Positions 57,044 through 64,000 of a stretch of DNA of 64,000 bases are shown here, one piece after another. Source of the DNA: Actinomycetospora chibensis (GTDB lineage: Bacteria > Actinomycetota > Actinomycetes > Mycobacteriales > Pseudonocardiaceae); assembly GCF_028737215.1 (NCBI RefSeq), contig NZ_JAQZAM010000003.1, forward strand, positions 62,001-126,000, written 5' to 3'. Every line of letters starts with the position of its first letter. Within the stretch, counting starts at the first letter, position 1. Under the pieces are notes generated by a model. It searched no databases. It worked only from the letters and a program-made list of their open reading frames with translations, and was not told the origin of the DNA. A program made the position numbers and the translations under genes.

Positions 57044-58279
57044 GTGACCAGCACGCTCACCGGCACCCCGTCCACCGCTCCCGACTTCAGCACCCTGCCC
57101 ACCCCGCGCACCGAGCCCGAGTGGCTCGAGCGGGCGCGCCTCGTGCGCACCGTCCTGGCCGCCGACGCCGCCGAGCGTGACGCCGCCGGGAAGACGCCGT
57201 ACGCCGAGGTCGCCCTGCTCAAGGACTCCGGGCTCGTCACGCTGCTCGGCCCCGTCGAGCACGGCGGCGGCGGGCAGGAGTGGCCCACCGCCTACCGCGT
57301 CATCCGGGAGGTGGCCGCCGGCGACGGCTCGATCGGCCAGCTCCTGGGCTACCACCTGCTCTGGTTCTGGGCCGCGCGCCTGGTGGGCACCCCCGAGCAG
57401 ATCGCCCACGTCGAGGCCGAGGCCACGAAGCAGCGGTGGTTCTTCGGCGGCGCGGTGAACCCGCGCGACGCGGACGTCGTCATCCGCGACGAGGGGGACG
57501 AGATCACCTTCACCGGCCGCAAGTCGTTCTCGACCGGCAGCCGGGTCTCCGACGTGACCGTGCTCGAGGGTGTCCTCGAGGGCACCGAGACGCACGTCTT
57601 CGCGATCGTGCCGTCGGAGCAGCCGGCGATCACGTTCCACGACGACTGGGACAACATCGGTCAGCGCCTCACCGAGTCGGGCAGCGTGACGCTCGACGGC
57701 GTGCGCGTCTCGTGGGCGGAGGCCGCCGGGTTCCGCGACAAGGTCTTCACCCCACGCGTCTACAACACGCTGAACGTGCCGACGATCCAGCTGGTCTTCG
57801 TCAGCTTCTACCTCGGCATCGCCCGCGGGGCGCTCGACGAGGCCGCCGCGTACACGCGCACCACGACGCGGCCGTGGCTGCACGGCGGGCAGTCCAGCGC
57901 GGTCGACGAGCCGTACGTGATCGACCTCTACGGCGACTACACGGCCAAGCTGTGGGCGGTGGAGGCGCTCGCGGACGCGGTCGCGCAGGAGGCACTGCCG
58001 ATCCACCGCGAGCCCGACGCGGTGACCGAGCGGGCGCGCGGCGAGCACGAGGTGCGCGTCGCGGCCGTCAAGGCGCGCGCCACGGAGGTGGCGCTCGAGA
58101 TCACGAGCGGCATCTTCGAGGTCACCGGTGCCCGTTCGACGGCGTCCTCGTTGCGCTTCGACCGCTTCTGGCGCAATGTGCGGACGCACACCCTGCACGA
58201 CCCGGTGGCGTACAAGCGCCGCGAGGTCGGCCGGTTCGTGCTGACCGACGAGCTCCCCGAGCCGACCTGGTACAGCTGA
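57044..58279 (+). CDS. Acyl-CoA dehydrogenase-fold flavin monooxygenase, SfnB/DszC-like (sulfur acquisition)
   Basis: 411-residue protein of the acyl-CoA dehydrogenase fold, most like the FMNH2-dependent SfnB/DszC group that oxygenates organosulfur compounds during sulfur starvation. It shows 'LKDSGLVTLLGPVEHGGGGQ', the central beta domain with 'RKSFSTGSRVSDVTVLEG', and a C-terminal helix bundle ending 'TLHDPVAYKRREVGRFVL', where DPV.YK..E.G is characteristic of DszC-like enzymes. The GTG start has GAGGAGA 3-4 nt upstream; an ATG 7 codons earlier is possible. A leader-type ORF directly upstream suggests cysteine/sulfur control. Confidence 0.85.
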   Translation: MTSTLTGTPSTAPDFSTLPTPRTEPEWLERARLVRTVLAADAAERDAAGKTPYAEVALLKDSGLVTLLGPVEHGGGGQEWPTAYRVIREVAAGDGSIGQLLGYHLLWFWAARLVGTPEQIAHVEAEATKQRWFFGGAVNPRDADVVIRDEGDEITFTGRKSFSTGSRVSDVTVLEGVLEGTETHVFAIVPSEQPAITFHDDWDNIGQRLTESGSVTLDGVRVSWAEAAGFRDKVFTPRVYNTLNVPTIQLVFVSFYLGIARGALDEAAAYTRTTTRPWLHGGQSSAVDEPYVIDLYGDYTAKLWAVEALADAVAQEALPIHREPDAVTERARGEHEVRVAAVKARATEVALEITSGIFEVTGARSTASSLRFDRFWRNVRTHTLHDPVAYKRREVGRFVLTDELPEPTWYS

Positions 58280-58300
58280 CGTCGCCTGCCTCGTCGAAAC

Positions 58301-58343
58301 GAACGCGCCGTTCGCTGCGCCGGAAGCAGCGAACGGCGCGTTC
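58301..58343. terminator. Palindromic terminator element (copy A)
   Basis: 18-bp perfect arms GAACGCGCCGTTCGCTGC / GCAGCGAACGGCGCGTTC with a 7-nt loop. It lies between the convergent monooxygenase and quinone oxidoreductase genes. It shares the GCAGCGAACGGCGC core with the element at 61872. Confidence 0.75.
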
Positions 58344-58345
58344 CC

Positions 58346-59350
58346 TCAGCGGCTCGAGCGCCAACGCAGGATGCGGGGGAGCCCGACGAGCTTCCCGGTC
58401 GCTCGGTCGGCCTCCATGATCGCGTGGGCGTCGCGGATGCGCTCGAGCGGGAAGACCTGGCCGAGCGGAACGGTGGCGCGGCCCGCCGCGACGTCGTCGA
58501 GGAACTGCTGCAGGACCGCGGCCGGCAGGTCGCTCGCGTCGCCGCCGTACGCGGTGAGCCGGACCCCGCGGGGCAGGTACTCGATGGGGTAGAAGTCCGG
58601 CACCGTCCACCGGTTCGACAGCATCCCCGCGAAGCAGACGACGCCGTGACGGCGCGTGGCGCGCAGGGTGTCGGGCAGGGTCGGGGTGCCCACCAGCTCG
58701 AGCGCGACGTCGACACCGTCACCGAGGAGGTCGCGCACCTGGCGGGCGACGTCACCGTCGTCGACCAGCACGTGGTCGACCCCGAGCGCGCGAAGCCGGT
58801 CACCCTTCGCCAGGTCGCGGGTCGTCGCGAGCACGGTGAGCCCCCGCGACCGGGCGAGCACCGCGGCGGTCATGCCGACCGACGACGTCCCGCCGCGCAC
58901 GAGCAGCGACTGGCCGGGCCGCACGTCGAGCCCGTCGGTGAGCGCCCCGTGCGCGGTCTGGAGCATCTCCGGGACCGCGCCCAGCGTGGGCCAGTCGAGG
59001 TCGCTGTAGAAGGCGGTGACCTGGGCGGCCGGCACACAGGTGTACTCGGCGTAGCCGCCGTCGAACGTGCGGCCCATCCCGCCCATCATCGCGACGACCT
59101 GCTGGCCGGGGACGAACTCGCCGCCCGGGCAGACGGCGACGACCCCGGTGGCCTCGATGCCGGGCACCCGCGGGAACGTCACGCCCTCGGCGAGGCCGAG
59201 TCGGGTGTGCAGCTCGGACCGGTTGAGCCCGAAGGCCTTCACGGAGATCAGGACCTGCCCGGGCTCCGGCTCGGGGACGGTCAGGTCGCGCAGCTGCAAC
59301 GCGGTCAGGTCACCCGGCCCGTCGAGCACGACGGCACGCATCCTCGCCAC
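58346..59350 (-). CDS. Zinc-binding alcohol dehydrogenase family / quinone oxidoreductase-like protein
   Basis: 334-residue medium-chain dehydrogenase/reductase without catalytic or structural zinc ligands, thus QOR-like. The GroES-like half has FGLNRSELHTRLG; the NADPH-binding half has RGGTSSVGMTAAVLARS. The GTG at 59350 is supported by a CAGGAT box 7 nt upstream (leaderless); an ATG three codons inside is the alternative. It lies within the sulfur-scavenging region, downstream of a leader-type ORF, but its own substrate is unknown. Confidence 0.87.
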   Translation of the reverse strand: MARMRAVVLDGPGDLTALQLRDLTVPEPEPGQVLISVKAFGLNRSELHTRLGLAEGVTFPRVPGIEATGVVAVCPGGEFVPGQQVVAMMGGMGRTFDGGYAEYTCVPAAQVTAFYSDLDWPTLGAVPEMLQTAHGALTDGLDVRPGQSLLVRGGTSSVGMTAAVLARSRGLTVLATTRDLAKGDRLRALGVDHVLVDDGDVARQVRDLLGDGVDVALELVGTPTLPDTLRATRRHGVVCFAGMLSNRWTVPDFYPIEYLPRGVRLTAYGGDASDLPAAVLQQFLDDVAAGRATVPLGQVFPLERIRDAHAIMEADRATGKLVGLPRILRWRSSR

Positions 59351-59357
59351 GGCGGTG

Positions 59358-59363
59358 ATCCTG
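59358..59363 (-). promoter_or_regulatory. Predicted -10 box (CAGGAT), leaderless oxidoreductase
   Basis: CAGGAT on the minus strand, 7 nt before the GTG at 59350. It lies between leader ORF 3 and the gene. Confidence 0.45.
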
Positions 59364-59389
59364 CCCCGCGGGCGTGGCCGCCGCGAACC

Positions 59390-59476
59390 TCAGGCCGCGG
59401 AGCGCGTCCCGAGCCCGCGCGGGCGTCCCTCGAGATCGACGTGCCGGCGCGACACGAGGAGGACCACGTCCTTCAC
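59390..59476 (-). CDS. Leader peptide 3 (RRHVDL type without Cys, 28 aa)
   Basis: 28 codons with VSRRHVDLEGRPRGLG near the middle; the RRHVDL core is intact but no Cys follows. GGAGGAG lies just before the first GTG and 10 nt before an internal GTG at 59467, which may be the true start. It lies 40 bp upstream of the quinone oxidoreductase start on the same strand. The missing Cys suggests either a diverged sensor residue or a degenerate copy. Confidence 0.6.
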   Translation of the reverse strand: MKDVVLLVSRRHVDLEGRPRGLGTRSAA

Positions 59477-59689
59477 GCTCCTCCGCGCTGCCGGAGGGGT
59501 CAACGGGGTCCGACGAGATCGACGGCGCGTCCCGAGGGCCCCGGACCACACGACGGGCACGTTCCGCCGCCGGATCCCGTTGACGATCATGCTGAACGGG
59601 CCCTTCGTGGGCCTGGGCGTTCGGTCGAAAGGCGCCCCTCGCCGCTGTATCCGCGCGGAGGTGCCCTTCGCGCGGAACGGAGGTCGGCG
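59477..59689 (-). terminator. 3' region of the IPNS-like gene with two hairpins
   Basis: 213 bp without a gene. Downstream of the dioxygenase stop on the minus strand are CCGCGCG / CGCGCGG (59651-59676) and a longer imperfect GAACGGGCCC...CGTTC stem (59594-59622). They probably act as terminator before the leader ORF 3 unit. Confidence 0.4.
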
Positions 59690-60667
59690 CTAGCTCCAGT
59701 ACCGCGCGGCGACGGCCGGGTGCGAGCGCAGCCAGCCGACCAGCGCGTTCTCGCCGTAGGCCGCGAGCAGGGGGTTGTCGGGGTCGTCGTTCGGGTCCCA
59801 GTCCGCGGTCTCGGCCGCGAGCGCCGGGGGCAGGTCCACCGGCTCGACGACGGCGTCGAGGCGCGGGCCGAGGAAGAACGGCACCGAGTAGCGATCGACG
59901 CCCGGTGGCGGGCTCGCGACGCGGTGGCGGGTCGCGGTGAGGTAGCCGCGCGTCGCGACCTCGAGCATCTCGCCGATGTTGACGACGTAGCCGCCCGCCA
60001 CGGGCGTGGCGTCGAGCCACTCGTCGGTGCCCGGGACCTGCACCTGCAGGCCGCCGACGTCGTCCTGGTGCAGCAGCGCGAGGAACCCGTAGTCCTTGTG
60101 CGCGCCCACGCCCTGCCCGGTCGAGGCCCCGCCCGGGTAGTGCACGACCTTGAGGTGCAGGTGCGACTCGTCGTCGAACCAGCGGTCGAAGTGGTCCTCG
60201 GGCTGGCCCAGCGACGCCGCCAGCGCGCGGAGGATCTCCCGGCTCACCCGCAGCGCCTCGTCCTGCCAGGCGAGCACCGCCTCGCGCAGCGCGGGCTGCG
60301 CGGGCGGCCACTGGTTCGGCCCGACGAGGCCCCAGTACCGCCCGTCCCCGGTGACGGGCGACCGCTCGGGCCCGACGTCGATCTGCTCGCGCTGGTCGGC
60401 CTCGCCGCCGGTGCGCTCCGTGCCGACCCGGCTGTAGCCGCGGAAGTGCGGCGAGGCGGTGTTCTCGATGGCGAGCCGCTGCTCCAGCGGCAGCGCGAAG
60501 AACCGGCGCACCTCCTCGTCGAGCCGCGCGGTCAGCTCCGGCGCGATCCCGTGGCCGACGACGGTGAAGAAGCCGACGTCCCGCGCCGCGCGGCGCAGGT
60601 CGTCGAGGAACGCGTCCCGCTGCGCCGACCGGAAGCGGGTGAGGTCGAGGACCGGGAGGCCGGTCAT
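59690..60667 (-). CDS. Isopenicillin N synthase family Fe(II)/2OG dioxygenase
   Basis: 325-residue non-haem iron dioxygenase of the IPNS/2OG-Fe(II) family. The N-terminal DIOX_N domain has 'DVGFFTVVGHGI'; the catalytic core has the iron triad His190/Asp192 (AHKDYGF) and His248 (ATRHRV), and the RYSVPFF 2-oxoglutarate-binding segment. It overlaps the TauD-like gene stop by 4 nt, so the two dioxygenases are co-translated. Context suggests oxidation of an organosulfur compound or alkyl chain (inference); the family also includes hydroxylases unrelated to sulfur. Confidence 0.88.
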   Translation of the reverse strand: MTGLPVLDLTRFRSAQRDAFLDDLRRAARDVGFFTVVGHGIAPELTARLDEEVRRFFALPLEQRLAIENTASPHFRGYSRVGTERTGGEADQREQIDVGPERSPVTGDGRYWGLVGPNQWPPAQPALREAVLAWQDEALRVSREILRALAASLGQPEDHFDRWFDDESHLHLKVVHYPGGASTGQGVGAHKDYGFLALLHQDDVGGLQVQVPGTDEWLDATPVAGGYVVNIGEMLEVATRGYLTATRHRVASPPPGVDRYSVPFFLGPRLDAVVEPVDLPPALAAETADWDPNDDPDNPLLAAYGENALVGWLRSHPAVAARYWS

Positions 60668-61572
60668 GAGCCGGCGTACGAGGCGGCGTCGCCCTGCACG
60701 GCCACACTGCGCCGCCCGGTGACCGAGACGGGGACGTCGCCCGCGACCGTCACCCGGTGCATGCGGCGCGGGAGGTCGCCGTAGTCGTCGACGGCGTAGT
60801 GCTGGGTGGCGCGGTTGTCCCACACCGCGAAGTCGCCGGGCGCCCAGCGCCAGCGCACGATGTTCTCCTGGCGGGTGATGTGACGCTGGTAGAGCGCGAG
60901 CAGGTCGCGGCTGTCCTGCCCGTTGACGCCGAGGATCCGCGACACGAACTGCCCGAGCTGCAGGACGCGCTCGCCGGTCTCCGGGTGGACGCGCACCACC
61001 GGGTGGTGGGTCCGGTAGACGGTGGCGGTGAACTCCTGGTGGTAGTCCGCCGTCGCGCCGGTCGGTCCCTCGGTGCCGTGCGTCGTCGCGTAGTCGTAGT
61101 CGTTCGAGTGCTCGGCCCACAGCCCGTCGGCCAGCGTGCGCAGCCCCTCGGGGAGGTTCGCGTAGGCCCGCGCGGCGTTGGCGAACAGGGTGTCGCCCCC
61201 GAAGGGCGGCAGCACCATGGCGCGCAGCGTCGTGAAGGCCGGCGGGCGGTCGACGAACGTCACGTCGGTGTGCCAGCTGTTGGCCTTGTTGCCGTGCTCG
61301 GAGTCGACGGGCAGGACGGCCGCCTCCTCCTGGCCGCCGGTGATCGTCGGGTGGGCGGTGGTGAGCGGGCCGAGTCGGCGGACGAACCCGGCGTGCGCGC
61401 GGTCGTCGAGGTGGTCCTGGCCCCGCACGACCACGAGCTTGTGCTCGAGGATCGTCGCCCGCAGCGAGGCGACCTCGTCCTCGGGCATGTCGGGGCCGAG
61501 CCGCAGCCCGGTGACCTCGGCGCCGAGGGCCCCGGAGACGCGGCGGATGTCGGTGGTCGTGGTGATCGACAC
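60664..61572 (-). CDS. TauD/AtsK-type 2-oxoglutarate dioxygenase
   Basis: 302-residue TauD family enzyme that oxidatively releases sulfite from taurine or sulfate from alkyl sulfate esters. The iron ligands are His101/Asp103 (WHTDVTF) and His272 (RRMHRVTV), with the 2OG-binding Arg after it. TFVDRPP and DNRATQHYAV are typical of the AtsK/TauD group. Start GTG 61572 has TAGGAG 8 nt upstream; a longer in-frame ATG overlaps the leader ORF and is rejected. A leader peptide lies about 100 bp upstream. Confidence 0.9.
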   Translation of the reverse strand: MSITTTTDIRRVSGALGAEVTGLRLGPDMPEDEVASLRATILEHKLVVVRGQDHLDDRAHAGFVRRLGPLTTAHPTITGGQEEAAVLPVDSEHGNKANSWHTDVTFVDRPPAFTTLRAMVLPPFGGDTLFANAARAYANLPEGLRTLADGLWAEHSNDYDYATTHGTEGPTGATADYHQEFTATVYRTHHPVVRVHPETGERVLQLGQFVSRILGVNGQDSRDLLALYQRHITRQENIVRWRWAPGDFAVWDNRATQHYAVDDYGDLPRRMHRVTVAGDVPVSVTGRRSVAVQGDAASYAGS

Positions 61573-61673
61573 GGGGGTGCTCCTACGCAGCGGGTGCCGC
61601 CCGGGGCGAGCGCGCGGCATCGCGCTCCGGGGCGGGGAGGGGTCGCCGACGGCGACGGGGAGGGACGGGCGGC

Positions 61674-61781
61674 TCAGCGTCGACAGAGCGCGCCGGCGAG
61701 GCGCAGGAGATCGACGTGCAGGCGCGCGACGAGGTGCACCGGCGTCAGCGCGGTCTCGCGGGGGAGCGGGCACCGATCCAC
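61674..61781 (-). CDS. Leader peptide 4 (RLHVDLLR...C, 35 aa)
   Basis: A GTG at 61781 with GGGAGGTGA 8 nt upstream opens 35 codons ending VARLHVDLLRLAGALCRR. This is a near-consensus actinobacterial sulfur-gene leader peptide, with a terminal Cys-Arg-Arg. An internal GTG at 61739 would give 21 residues. It lies on the same strand about 100 bp before the TauD-like gene. Confidence 0.75.
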   Translation of the reverse strand: MDRCPLPRETALTPVHLVARLHVDLLRLAGALCRR

Positions 61782-61871
61782 GGTCCGCTCACCTCCCTCG
61801 CTCGCGCCGTCGCACGATCCACCCTGCACCGGGCTCGGGCGCGATTCAAGACGGCCTTCCCAGGAAGCAGC

Positions 61872-61914
61872 GAAGGCGCCGTTCGCTGCTTCGATGGCAG
61901 CGAACGGCGCCTTC
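61872..61914. terminator. Palindromic terminator element (copy B)
   Basis: 18-bp perfect arms GAAGGCGCCGTTCGCTGC / GCAGCGAACGGCGCCTTC with a 7-nt loop, 20 bp after the OsmC stop on the minus strand. It differs from copy A at 58301 at one symmetric position per arm. Confidence 0.75.
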
Positions 61915-61934
61915 GTTCCGTCCGGGACGGACGG

Positions 61935-62408
61935 TCAGACCGCGGCGGGGAGCTCCGCGCGGGTCCAGTTGTTCTCGAACTCGAGGCCCGAGCGCGCGAA
62001 GAGCTGTGTCACGGGGCAGCGGCGGGCGGTCTCGGAGATCAGCGTGGCGAACTGCTCCTCGCTGGCGTCGGTCTCCACCGTGGCGCGGACCTCGACCCTG
62101 TCGAAGTTCGCGTTGCCCTCGGCCCCGCCGACGAGCACGGCGGTGTCGAGGTCGCCCTGGATGTCGAAGGTCCACTTCCCGAGCTGGATGCCCAGGTCCT
62201 TGGCGACGAGGGCGGCCGTGACCTGGTTGCACGAGGTCAGCGAGCCGAGGGCGTAGAAGAGCGGGCTGGGGGCCTCGTCGGCGCCGCCGAAGGCGGGGTA
62301 GGCGTCGGTGGTGAAGACGTGACCGCCGGCGGTCAGCTCCTGCGCGACGCCGGTGCCCTCGCCGTGCACGGCGAACGGGACGACGGATTCCTTGGGGCGA
62401 ACGGCCAT
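61935..62408 (-). CDS. OsmC/Ohr-family peroxiredoxin-like protein
   Basis: 157-residue OsmC family protein with the two redox Cys at 60 (SLTSCNQVTAALVA) and 131 (RRCPVTQLF). The family reduces organic hydroperoxides with thiols; some members occur in sulfur-assimilation clusters. The ATG has GGAG-type sequence (CCAGAGAGG) upstream. A Cys-rich leader ORF precedes it by 82 bp, so it is probably regulated by cysteine or sulfur supply. Confidence 0.88.
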   Translation of the reverse strand: MAVRPKESVVPFAVHGEGTGVAQELTAGGHVFTTDAYPAFGGADEAPSPLFYALGSLTSCNQVTAALVAKDLGIQLGKWTFDIQGDLDTAVLVGGAEGNANFDRVEVRATVETDASEEQFATLISETARRCPVTQLFARSGLEFENNWTRAELPAAV

Positions 62409-62490
62409 CGGGAGACCTCTCTGGAGGCGTGTGGGAGCGCCCGGACGCGCGAGACGGCCGGGCGTGAGAAGGGGGGAGACAGCGAGCAGA

Positions 62491-62565
62491 TCAGCCGCGA
62501 CGACAGGTGCACGTCGCGAGGCGGCAGAGGTCGACGTGCAGACGTCGAACCAGGCCGGAGCTCAC
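62491..62565 (-). CDS. Cys-rich leader peptide 5 (24 aa)
   Basis: 24 codons ending RRLHVDLCRLATCTCRRG, with three Cys in eight residues. It is the most Cys-rich of the leaders here and the closest to the mycobacterial poly-Cys attenuator ORFs. A TAGGAA box lies 7 nt before the GTG at 62565 (leaderless), and a GTG two codons upstream with AGGAAGG is an alternative. It lies between the PLP enzyme gene and osmC on the same strand. Confidence 0.8.
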   Translation of the reverse strand: MSSGLVRRLHVDLCRLATCTCRRG

Positions 62566-62618
62566 ACCCACCTTCCTACCCGATCGCGCACAACCGGACC
62601 AGTACCCTGCGGGCTCGA

Positions 62619-63857
62619 TCACCCACGGACCGTGGCCAGGGCGGCGTCGAGATCGGCGATCAGGTCGGCGGGGTCCTCGAGGCCCACGGAGAACCGCAGG
62701 TGCCCGTGGCGCCGGAACTCGTCGGGCCAGCGTGCGGCCCGCGCCCCGGTCGTCCCGACGTGCACGATCAGGCTCTCGTCGTGGCCGAGGGAGACCGCCG
62801 AGGTGATGACGCGCAGGTCGGCGACGAAGCGGTTCTGCAGGTCGGCGTCCCCGTCGAGGGCGAAGGCGAGCATCCAGCCGTACCCGCGCCCGCCGAGCAC
62901 CCGGGTCGCGAGCTCGTGCTGCGGATGACCGGCGAGCCCCGGGTACGCGACGTAGGCGACGTCCGGGTGGCCGGCGAGGAACTCCGCGACGCGCTGGGCC
63001 GAGGCGAGGTGCTGGCGCAGCCGCAGCGGCAGGGTGATCGCCCCGCGGGCGATGAGCCACGCGTTGAACGGCGACACCACGCCGCCGACGTCGACCATCG
63101 CCTCGGCACGGATCGCGTCGATGTGCTCGCGGGCCCCGATCACCGCCCCGCCCATGGCGTCGCCGTGCCCGTTGATCACCTTGGTCAGCGAGTGCACGAC
63201 GAGGTCCGCGCCGTCGGCGAGCGGGCGGTAGAGCGGGGGCGGGGTGAATGTCGAGTCGACCGACAGCAGCGCGCCGCCTTCGTGTGCGATCTCCGCGATC
63301 GCGGCGACGTCGCACACCCGCGTCGTCGGGTTGGCGATCACCTCGGTGTGCACCAGCCGCGTCGTCGGCCGCATCGCCGCGCGCACGGCGTCCGGGTCGC
63401 TGGTGTCGACGAACGTCGCCTCGATGCCGTAGCGCGCCGGGAGGATGTCGGCGAAGAGCCGCCACGACGCCTCGTAGGTGACGTCGGAGACCACCGCGTG
63501 GTCACCGGTGCGCAGGAACGTGAAGAACACCCCGTGCAGCGCGGCGACCCCCGACGCGAGCACGACCGCGTCCTCGCCCTGCTCGAGGTGGGCGAGCTTC
63601 TGCTGCAGCGCGCGCTGGTTGGCGCCCGTGTTGCGGGTGTAGAGGGGCACGTCGAACCCCGACCACGACAGCTCCGAGGGGTCCTCGGGCAGCGCGTAGG
63701 AGTTCGCCATCACCAGCGGCGTGCGGATGGCGCCGCTGCCGGCGTCGACGGCGTTGCCGGCGTGCACGGCCTGGGTCGCGAAGCCGAGCGACTCGGGGCG
63801 TTCCTTGTCCGGACGGGGGTCGGCCACGCCGCGGATCGTCTCACCCACTCCAGCCAC
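62619..63857 (-). CDS. Cys/Met-metabolism PLP-dependent enzyme (cystathionine gamma-lyase/O-acetylhomoserine sulfhydrylase family)
   Basis: 412-residue fold-type I PLP enzyme of the trans-sulfuration family. 'FATQAVHAGNAVD' and 'TPLVMANSYALP' open the protein; the Schiff-base Lys226 is in HSLTKVINGHGD, preceded by the conserved SVDSTF. It may cleave or form C-S bonds (methionine gamma-lyase or sulfhydrylase-like); the exact reaction is undetermined. The GTG start follows the upstream monooxygenase stop by 3 nt, so they form one operon. The context supports sulfur recovery. Confidence 0.87.
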   Translation of the reverse strand: MAGVGETIRGVADPRPDKERPESLGFATQAVHAGNAVDAGSGAIRTPLVMANSYALPEDPSELSWSGFDVPLYTRNTGANQRALQQKLAHLEQGEDAVVLASGVAALHGVFFTFLRTGDHAVVSDVTYEASWRLFADILPARYGIEATFVDTSDPDAVRAAMRPTTRLVHTEVIANPTTRVCDVAAIAEIAHEGGALLSVDSTFTPPPLYRPLADGADLVVHSLTKVINGHGDAMGGAVIGAREHIDAIRAEAMVDVGGVVSPFNAWLIARGAITLPLRLRQHLASAQRVAEFLAGHPDVAYVAYPGLAGHPQHELATRVLGGRGYGWMLAFALDGDADLQNRFVADLRVITSAVSLGHDESLIVHVGTTGARAARWPDEFRRHGHLRFSVGLEDPADLIADLDAALATVRG

Positions 63858-63860
63858 GCA

Positions 63861-64000
63861 TCAGGCGCGCGCCTCCGCCGGGCCGACGGTGGTGGGCGAG
63901 GGCTTCAGGCCGAGGTGCTCGCGCAGCGTCGTCCCCTCGTACTCGGTGCGGAACGAGCCCTTCTCCTGCAGCAGGGGCACCACCTGGTCGGCGAAGACGT
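63861..64000 (-). CDS. LLM-class (DszA/NtaA-like) flavin monooxygenase, C-terminal part
   Basis: Only the last 46 codons are inside the window. They encode [19 protein letters not shown] then LREHLGL, the highly conserved C-terminus of DszA/SnaA/NtaA-type FMNH2-dependent monooxygenases that act on sulfones and related compounds. The rest lies beyond base 64000. It completes a DszA/DszC-like set for organosulfur oxidation together with the gene at 57044. Confidence 0.8.
   Translation of the reverse strand, partial: VFADQVVPLLQEKGSFRTEYEGTTLREHLGLKPSPTTVGPAEARA

Overview
The window comes from a very high-GC actinobacterium, most likely of the order Pseudonocardiales (Pseudonocardia/Actinomycetospora-like). 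The reasons are strong C/G third-position bias, frequent GTG starts, many leaderless starts (TANNNT-like -10 boxes 6-8 nt before the start codon), and a gene order that follows the mycobacterial block folC-DUF4233-ndk-rne-rplU-rpmA-obgE-proB-proA-nadD-rsfS-gpgP-octT-comEA-comEC-holA-rpsT-lepA. The mycobacterial genes degV and eis, expected between octT and comEA, are absent.

Layout. 1-3.4 kb: a Tat-exported esterase (cut by the window edge), fdhD, and a divergent oxalate/formate-type MFS transporter with a 35-residue membrane partner. 3.5-6.2 kb: DUF6457, folC, DUF4233 and ndk. 6.2-10.8 kb: a convergent hydrolase, a decayed AbiEi/DUF559-like gene, and the conserved uncharacterised radical-SAM pair (TIGR03960/TIGR03936 families) with a GNAT gene between them. 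11-19.8 kb: RNase E, L21, L27, ObgE, ProB, a decayed 13E12/HNH gene and ProA. 19.8-31 kb, minus strand: a PGRP-type amidase with LGFP repeats, SRPBCC, an HhH membrane protein, an acyl-CoA synthetase, a MOSC protein, a polytopic membrane protein, a RecQ helicase with a phosphoribosyltransferase-like tail, and an NhaA-DsbA fusion. 31-40.3 kb: MoxR/VWA pair, nadD, a DUF6777-type surface protein with a coupled membrane protein, PPOX, FIST, rsfS, gpgP and octT (methylglucose lipopolysaccharide pathway). 40.5-51.2 kb: comEA-comEC, threonine synthase, holA, rpsT, lepA and a DEAD-box helicase. 51.3-56.3 kb: assorted metabolic genes.

56.3-64 kb is a sulfur-scavenging region: a DszC/SfnB-like flavin monooxygenase, a quinone oxidoreductase-like protein, two overlapping Fe(II)/2-oxoglutarate dioxygenase genes (IPNS-like and TauD/AtsK-like), an OsmC protein, a Cys/Met-metabolism PLP enzyme and the end of a DszA-like luciferase-family monooxygenase. 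At least four, probably five, short ORFs with the conserved core R-R/L-H-V/I-D and mostly Cys-rich ends lie in front of these transcription units. They look like cysteine-responsive leader peptides.

The best non-coding finding is a complete SAM-I (S-box) riboswitch in front of threonine synthase, at 45307-45420 on the minus strand. Its closing stem directly abuts the Shine-Dalgarno of thrC. Several long, perfect palindromes without U-tracts lie between convergent genes and look like bidirectional terminators; two of them share the same arm sequence. No tRNA, rRNA, IS element, prophage or CRISPR array was seen.
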